Assembly (NCBI GenBank): GCA_903833215.1
Contig: CAILEM010000050.1
Span: forward strand, 24,137-88,136
Direction of reading: 5' to 3'
Origin: an uncultured Armatimonadota bacterium
GTDB taxonomy: Bacteria; Armatimonadota; Fimbriimonadia; Fimbriimonadales; Fimbriimonadaceae
DNA: 64,000 nucleotides
The number at the start of each line of letters is the position of its first letter. Within the stretch, counting starts at the first letter, position 1. The notes beneath the pieces are model-generated. The model did not search any database and was not told the origin of the DNA. It saw only the letters and a program-made list of their open reading frames with translations. The translations under genes were made by a program, and so were the position numbers. Below, piece after piece: positions 60,577 through 64,000 of the stretch.

Positions 60577-60722
60577 TCTTGCGCGGGGGCGGACCGGAGT
60601 GGTGACGGGGCGATGCCCCATCACGATATTGGTCGCGCCTACAGCGCTCTTGACTTGGTGACTTGGAGTTCTTCCAGGGCTGCGCCCTTCGCTATTATTG
60701 AGCGCACCTTTGGTGCTTTCGG
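60577..60722 (-). repeat. REP-type repeat C (right end of transposon, inverted)
   Basis: Contains GGCGATGCCCCATCACGATA, TTGGTCGC and CCAGGGCTGCGCCCTTCGCTATTATTG, the reverse complement of parts of repeat A. Together A and C enclose the transposase gene. Confidence 0.8.
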
Positions 60723-60766
60723 AGCAGTAGCCGTCGATCACATTCGTCACATAGCAATTTGTCCGG

Positions 60767-60896
60767 GAGCCCCAACGGGGCGCAACATAATAGCGAAGGG
60801 TGCAGCCCTGGAACACATCCGGAACCCCTGAGCCCCATCGGGGCGACCAATATCGGTTGGGGCACCGCCCCAACCCTTCCGAATGTGCACATGTCC
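60767..60896 (+). repeat. REP-type repeat B
   Basis: Close copy of repeat A in the same orientation (GAGCCCCAACGGGGCG, ATAGCGAAGGGTGCAGCCCT, GGTTGGGGCACCGCCCCAAC), only 18 bp before repeat D. Confidence 0.85.
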
Positions 60897-60914
60897 ATTC
60901 TGTTTATGAATGAG

Positions 60915-61060
60915 TTCTTGCGCGGTGACGAACCGGAAAGGTGACGGGCGATGCCCCATCACGATATTGGTCGCACCTACGGCGCTCTTGGTTGCGTGAC
61001 TGCCCGCTTTCCAGGGCTTCACATTTCGCAACTCTTGAACGCACCTTTGGTGCTTTCGGA
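60915..61060 (-). repeat. REP-type repeat D (inverted)
   Basis: Copy of repeat C (GGGCGATGCCCCATCACGAT, ATTGGTCGCACCTACGGCGCTCTTG, GCACCTTTGGTGCTTTCGG) in the same orientation as C. With B it forms an inverted pair lacking a transposase. Confidence 0.82.
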
Positions 61061-61153
61061 TAGCCGCTTCACGTTGATGATCGGCTCCTTCACATAGGAT
61101 CCGTAGACGCTCAAAGCTCCAGGGAAATTCGGGCGGCTACGGAACTTCCAAAT

Positions 61154-61591
61154 TCAACTCGCCAGTTCTTCGATCGCCTTCGCAATCCTTCGAAGACGTG
61201 TCTCGGGGTTCTTTGTGCCTTCGACAGACAAGACGTGCCGACTCTTGTTACTGTAGGAGAGCGCCTCGAACTTGGCCATCGAGACAGGTGCCGCAGCAAG
61301 GGCAGCGGCGAAATCATCCGGAACGGCGACTTCCCTAGGAGCCGTGTCGAGCGAGAGCTCGATGGTTGCCTCTTCGCCACCGTTAACGCCCGCCTTTGCA
61401 CGAATGTCGGCACTTACGGGAATCATAAATGTCCCGCCCATCACGGCGATGCTACTTCGGTAGGCAAAGCCATTTAGGATTACATTAACTTTTGGTTTCT
61501 TACCGCCCCCAAGGGCATCCAAGATTTCAGGCGGCACGACAATTCCAGTGGTATTCGTGCCCGTCTTGTGCAGGATCGTGGTGAACTTCAT
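61154..61591 (-). CDS. YdeI/OmpD-associated-type (DUF1905) protein
   Basis: 145 residues. The N-terminal [40 protein letters not shown] is the DUF1905 pattern, and the C-terminal [54 protein letters not shown] is the bacteriocin-protection YdeI/OmdA segment (LP.DL..AL...P.A...F..L..S.R...I..I..AK...TR..RI). The role of the family is poorly defined. The gene overlaps the AHSA1 gene by 4 nt and is third in a small operon with an ArsR-type regulator. Confidence 0.9.
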   Translation of the reverse strand: MKFTTILHKTGTNTTGIVVPPEILDALGGGKKPKVNVILNGFAYRSSIAVMGGTFMIPVSADIRAKAGVNGGEEATIELSLDTAPREVAVPDDFAAALAAAPVSMAKFEALSYSNKSRHVLSVEGTKNPETRLRRIAKAIEELAS

Positions 61592-62103
61592 TTGCCTTGC
61601 TCCGCCTGCATAACTTCCACCAACTGCTCAAGAACGGTGGCCCATCCACCATAAAAGCCCATCTCTTCGTGCTTCTTGCATGACTCTTCATCGCCGTGGA
61701 CGACAAGGGCTGAATACTTGGTTTGGTTGCCCTCGGCTTCCAGCGTGATGATGGCCGTAAAGACAAACCCTCCGTGTGACTCGCCGGTGCCGCCAACGTA
61801 CGGTCGGTAGCCTGGACCCATTGCGCTCGTCCACACCAACTTCGAATTCTCTACGACCTCCAGGATGCACCCCTCACCGGGAAATTCCTGTCCTTCCGGG
61901 TTACACATCACTGTTTTGAAGCGACCACCGGGACGGAGATCTATTTCACATTCCATAGTCGACCAAGGTCGAGGTGCGAACCACTGCTTAATAAGGTCGG
62001 GTGTCGTCCAAGCTTTCCAAACGAGTTCCACCGGGACATCAACGGTTCTTTCGAGAAGGAGGTCGAGCGACGGGTCGGGTTTATGAGTTAGGGGTGGTTT
62101 CAT
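61588..62103 (-). CDS. SRPBCC/AHSA1-domain protein
   Basis: 171 residues. [82 protein letters not shown] is the hallmark of Activator of Hsp90 ATPase-like (AHSA1/START) proteins, and [16 protein letters not shown] is the C-terminal helix that closes the hydrophobic cavity. Such proteins bind small hydrophobic molecules or act in stress responses. It overlaps both neighbours by 4 nt. The combination ArsR regulator plus AHSA1 is a very common bacterial pair whose ligand is unknown. Confidence 0.93.
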   Translation of the reverse strand: MKPPLTHKPDPSLDLLLERTVDVPVELVWKAWTTPDLIKQWFAPRPWSTMECEIDLRPGGRFKTVMCNPEGQEFPGEGCILEVVENSKLVWTSAMGPGYRPYVGGTGESHGGFVFTAIITLEAEGNQTKYSALVVHGDEESCKKHEEMGFYGGWATVLEQLVEVMQAEQGK

Positions 62104-62438
62104 GGGTTTGATTCCTTGAGCAAAATTACAAAATCGTCGAACTGGTTGAGTCGAGCTTCCCAGATGCTCCGGTGCTTATCCATCCAGTGTTCCGCTTCAA
62201 TCAACTGTTGAGGCTGAATTTGATAAACACGAGTGCGTCCAGTTTTGCTTGAATTGACCAAGCCAGCTGCCTCAAGCACTTGCATGTGCTGAAGAAACGA
62301 AGGCAATGCCATATTGAAAGGCTCGGCAAGCACCGTCATCGCGGTCGGGCCCTCAGCAAGGCGGGCTATGACTTCCCTCCGTGTTGAATTGGACAACGCA
62401 TGAAACACGCGATCCAACTGCTGCATTTCATTAGGCAT
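62100..62438 (-). CDS. ArsR-family transcriptional regulator
   Basis: 112 residues. [66 protein letters not shown] is a winged helix-turn-helix of ArsR type without the metal-binding cysteines, as usual for regulators paired with AHSA1 proteins. The recognition helix is [16 protein letters not shown]. It overlaps the AHSA1 gene start by 4 nt and most likely represses its own operon. The 120-bp region upstream, shared with the divergent GH43-like gene, should contain its operator. Confidence 0.93.
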   Translation of the reverse strand: MPNEMQQLDRVFHALSNSTRREVIARLAEGPTAMTVLAEPFNMALPSFLQHMQVLEAAGLVNSSKTGRTRVYQIQPQQLIEAEHWMDKHRSIWEARLNQFDDFVILLKESNP

Positions 62439-62561
62439 TTACCTAAGTATCAGAGATTGTGTTTGGAAATGTCAACCCAAACGGGCTCTTGGGATGAACC
62501 AGCCGGATCGACCACTGGTCTATTAATCGATGGTGCCTTTTAGAAGAATGCGGGTTCACGA

Positions 62562-63617
62562 ATGATCGCGTGTAGCTTGCTGCTGCTCAGCCTAATTTCG
62601 GCCTCGGCTCTCCAACACCCGGTTGTATATCCTGACGGTCGACCTTCCGCATTACTCCGCCTGGATGCTACCGACCAGGGCGTCGTGCTCAGACACGGGT
62701 TAGCGCCTGCCAACTGCGATAAATATGGCGGACGAGATGTTTGGGTTTTCAAGAGTCGCGACGCTTTTTACATGCACTACGATGGTGCTGGGCCAAAAGG
62801 ATGGCTCGCTTGCCTGGCGACGAGCAAAGACCTCGTTCATTGGAAAACGCTGGGACCCATTTTGGACTTTGGAATGCCGGGTGAAGACGACTCAGCTTCT
62901 GCTTCCTACGGGACAACCTATTTCGACGGCAAGACGTGGCACATGTTTTATCTGGGTACGCCGCACACGTCTCCAGCGCCTGACCTTATTCCGGCTTTCC
63001 CTTACCAAACAATGAAGGCGCTTGGCTCATCACCGACAGGCCCCTGGGTCAAACAAGCCACAGTCGTTCCTTTCCGCTGTACTCCCAACACCTATTTCGA
63101 TGTCACCGCCAGTCCGGGACACATTATTCGTCAAGGCCGCGAATACGTGATGGTATTCAGCGCAGCATCGGAAGATGCCAAAGGAACCCATCGAACCCTA
63201 GGACTCGCCAGAACCAAAAACCTTGATGGTCCTTGGCAAATCGATCCGAAACCCATCGTTCCGAACTCAGAACAGATTGAGAACAGTTCGTTATATTTTG
63301 AACCGACCAACAAAACCTGGTTCCTTTTCACCAACCACATCGGCCTCGAAGGCTTCGAATACACCGACGCGGTTTGGATGTACTGGTCCAAAGACCTCAA
63401 CCACTGGGATCCCGCCAACAAGGCTGTTGTCCTCGATGGCAAGAACTGCACCTGGAGCCATAAGTGCATCGGACTTCCCTCAGTGATGAAGGTCAAGAAC
63501 CGACTCGCGATCATCTACGACGCACCGGGAGGCGAAAGCAAGAGCCACATGAGAAGAGACATCGGCCTGGCATGGCTGAAACTTCCCTTGAACCCACCCA
63601 GCTCGAAGGCGAAGTGA
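62562..63617 (+). CDS. Secreted five-bladed propeller protein (GH43/GH117-like)
   Basis: 351 residues with a signal peptide (MIACSLLLLSLISASALQ). The beta-propeller pattern repeats as YGGRDVWVFKSRDAFYMHYDGAG, YGTTYFDGKTWHMFYLGTP, NTYFDVTASPGHIIRQGREYVMVFSAAS, ENSSLYFEPTNKTWFLFTNH and AVWMYWSKDLNHWD, as in GH43, GH117 and GH130-related proteins. DVTAS and ENSS are in positions where catalytic acids may lie, but a clear Asp/Asp/Glu triad cannot be assigned by eye. It probably acts on an extracellular glycan. It is divergent from the ArsR operon. Confidence 0.82.
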   Translation: MIACSLLLLSLISASALQHPVVYPDGRPSALLRLDATDQGVVLRHGLAPANCDKYGGRDVWVFKSRDAFYMHYDGAGPKGWLACLATSKDLVHWKTLGPILDFGMPGEDDSASASYGTTYFDGKTWHMFYLGTPHTSPAPDLIPAFPYQTMKALGSSPTGPWVKQATVVPFRCTPNTYFDVTASPGHIIRQGREYVMVFSAASEDAKGTHRTLGLARTKNLDGPWQIDPKPIVPNSEQIENSSLYFEPTNKTWFLFTNHIGLEGFEYTDAVWMYWSKDLNHWDPANKAVVLDGKNCTWSHKCIGLPSVMKVKNRLAIIYDAPGGESKSHMRRDIGLAWLKLPLNPPSSKAK

Positions 63618-63726
63618 TTAGCGAGGGAGGTCGCTATTCTGGATTCTTCTTGAGTATCCGTTATTCGGGATATTTCCTTATTGGTAGTGGTTATGAGCAA
63701 AGCACTCGATAACCACTACCACGGCA
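63618..63726. other. Short intergenic region with a hairpin
   Basis: GGTAGTGGTTAT at 63683 and ATAACCACTACC at 63709 form a perfect 12-bp stem with a 14-nt loop, between the convergent GH43-like gene and the fragment that follows. It may act as a terminator for both. Confidence 0.55.
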
Positions 63727-63866
63727 CTACTTCGTAAGGTCGTAAATCCAGGGGTAGTTCCCCCCGGTCAAAACCAAGCTCTTGAGGGTCGCGGATTGCG
63801 AGACTTGGAACAGAAACCGCACGGTGACTTCGTCTCCAAGCTTCATCTCTTGGCCATCCCGCGTAG
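63727..63866 (-). pseudogene. C-terminal fragment of a secreted-type protein, truncated
   Basis: The minus-strand frame reads TRDGQEMKLGDEVTVRFLFQ then VSQSATLKSLVLTGGNYPWIYDLTK and stop. Upstream the frame is closed by a TGA at 63871-63873, and the repeats at 63867 begin exactly there. The fragment resembles the C-terminus of a beta-rich protein, with no family I can name. I infer that the rest of the gene was displaced by an insertion. Confidence 0.55.
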
Positions 63867-63925
63867 TGCCTCACGTAAGAATCGCACCGAAATCAATCTG
63901 TAGCGTCACATAAGAATCGCACCGA
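63867..63925. mobile_element. Possible end of an IS21-like element
   Basis: Two copies of a 24-bp repeat (TGCCTCACGTAAGAATCGCA and AGCGTCACATAAGAATCGCA, each followed by CCGA) lie 35 bp apart at 63867-63890 and 63902-63925. IS21-family ends carry tandem terminal repeats of this size and begin with TG. The element would extend to the right beyond the window, so no transposase gene can be checked. Confidence 0.45.
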
Positions 63926-64000
63926 CGGGGTTCTCCCCGCAGTTATTTTTCGGTAACTGTCTCGGCTGGTTAACGGTACCGAATCCGTGCTTGTTTTTTG

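Larger units (their letters stand above)
60514..61153. other. Repeat-filled non-coding region
   Basis: 640 bp without a credible gene. Three repeats (C at 60577, B at 60767, D at 60915) occupy most of it. The remainder shows nothing. Confidence 0.7.

Noticed and set aside
60264..60873. Several frames of 60-110 codons across the repeat region
   Set aside because: They arise from the palindromic repeats in all frames and contain no recognisable domain.
59917..61060. CRISPR-like array from the four repeats
   Set aside because: The repeats are ~130 bp, in both orientations and at irregular distances, with a Y1 transposase between them. They are REP-type transposon ends.

Overview
The window looks like a chromosomal segment from a member of the Armatimonadota, most likely near Fimbriimonas. 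This is an inference. It rests on five type II secretion-like pseudopilins that share an almost identical [32 protein letters not shown] N-terminus and mostly end in an H-X9-DG motif, on many secreted carbohydrate-active proteins, and on a CXXXY-type CcmE. I saw no rRNA, phage or CRISPR array. One functional tRNA (Leu, CAG) is present. TAG, TGA and TAA are all used as ordinary stops.

Layout. 1-2.0 kb: PqqD-like protein plus a minimal FtsX-type ABC exporter. 2.3-9.5 kb: secreted unknown, CapA-like protein, class III aminotransferase, two DUF3592 proteins, Gfo/Idh/MocA dehydrogenase, threonine aldolase, RNase H-like exonuclease. 9.5-12.9 kb: cytochrome c maturation genes ccmE and ccmF. 12.9-16.7 kb: dispersed repeats, pyrE, then a tRNA-Leu followed by three decayed partial copies of itself with small toxin-antitoxin-like genes and a glycosidase remnant between them, which looks like a worn tRNA-targeted island. 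16.9-28.7 kb: secreted or lipid-anchored proteins (GH144-like, GH16-like, serine hydrolase, TPR proteins, TPR-thioredoxin fusion). 28.7-35.8 kb: more toxin-antitoxin modules, an aspartic protease bracketed by a 99-bp direct repeat, a nitrilase and a YcxB-like gene broken by an amber codon.

35.9-46.2 kb: lipoprotein, pseudopilins, a GHL10-type secreted glycosidase and a short operon pairing a pseudopilin with two thioredoxin-like proteins. 46.3-53.1 kb: FAD-binding protein that appears to start at ATT, AlkD-like glycosylase, a secreted ankyrin/CXXCH/terpene-cyclase-fold protein, two tiny proteins, an SDR protein and a seven-heme lipoprotein cytochrome, probably a client of the Ccm machinery. 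53.2-59.3 kb: the most striking unit, a tightly overlapping four-gene minus-strand operon encoding a SET-domain protein, a single-module Pls/PosA-type peptide synthetase (A-PCP-membrane/beta-helix terminal domain), a membrane acyltransferase and a phosphopantetheinyl transferase.

59.5-64 kb: DGPF/YCII protein, an IS200-like REP transposase with flanking inverted repeats and a transposase-less copy of the same repeat pair, an ArsR-AHSA1-YdeI operon, a GH43-like secreted protein, and at the right edge a gene fragment abutting what looks like the end of an IS21-like element.
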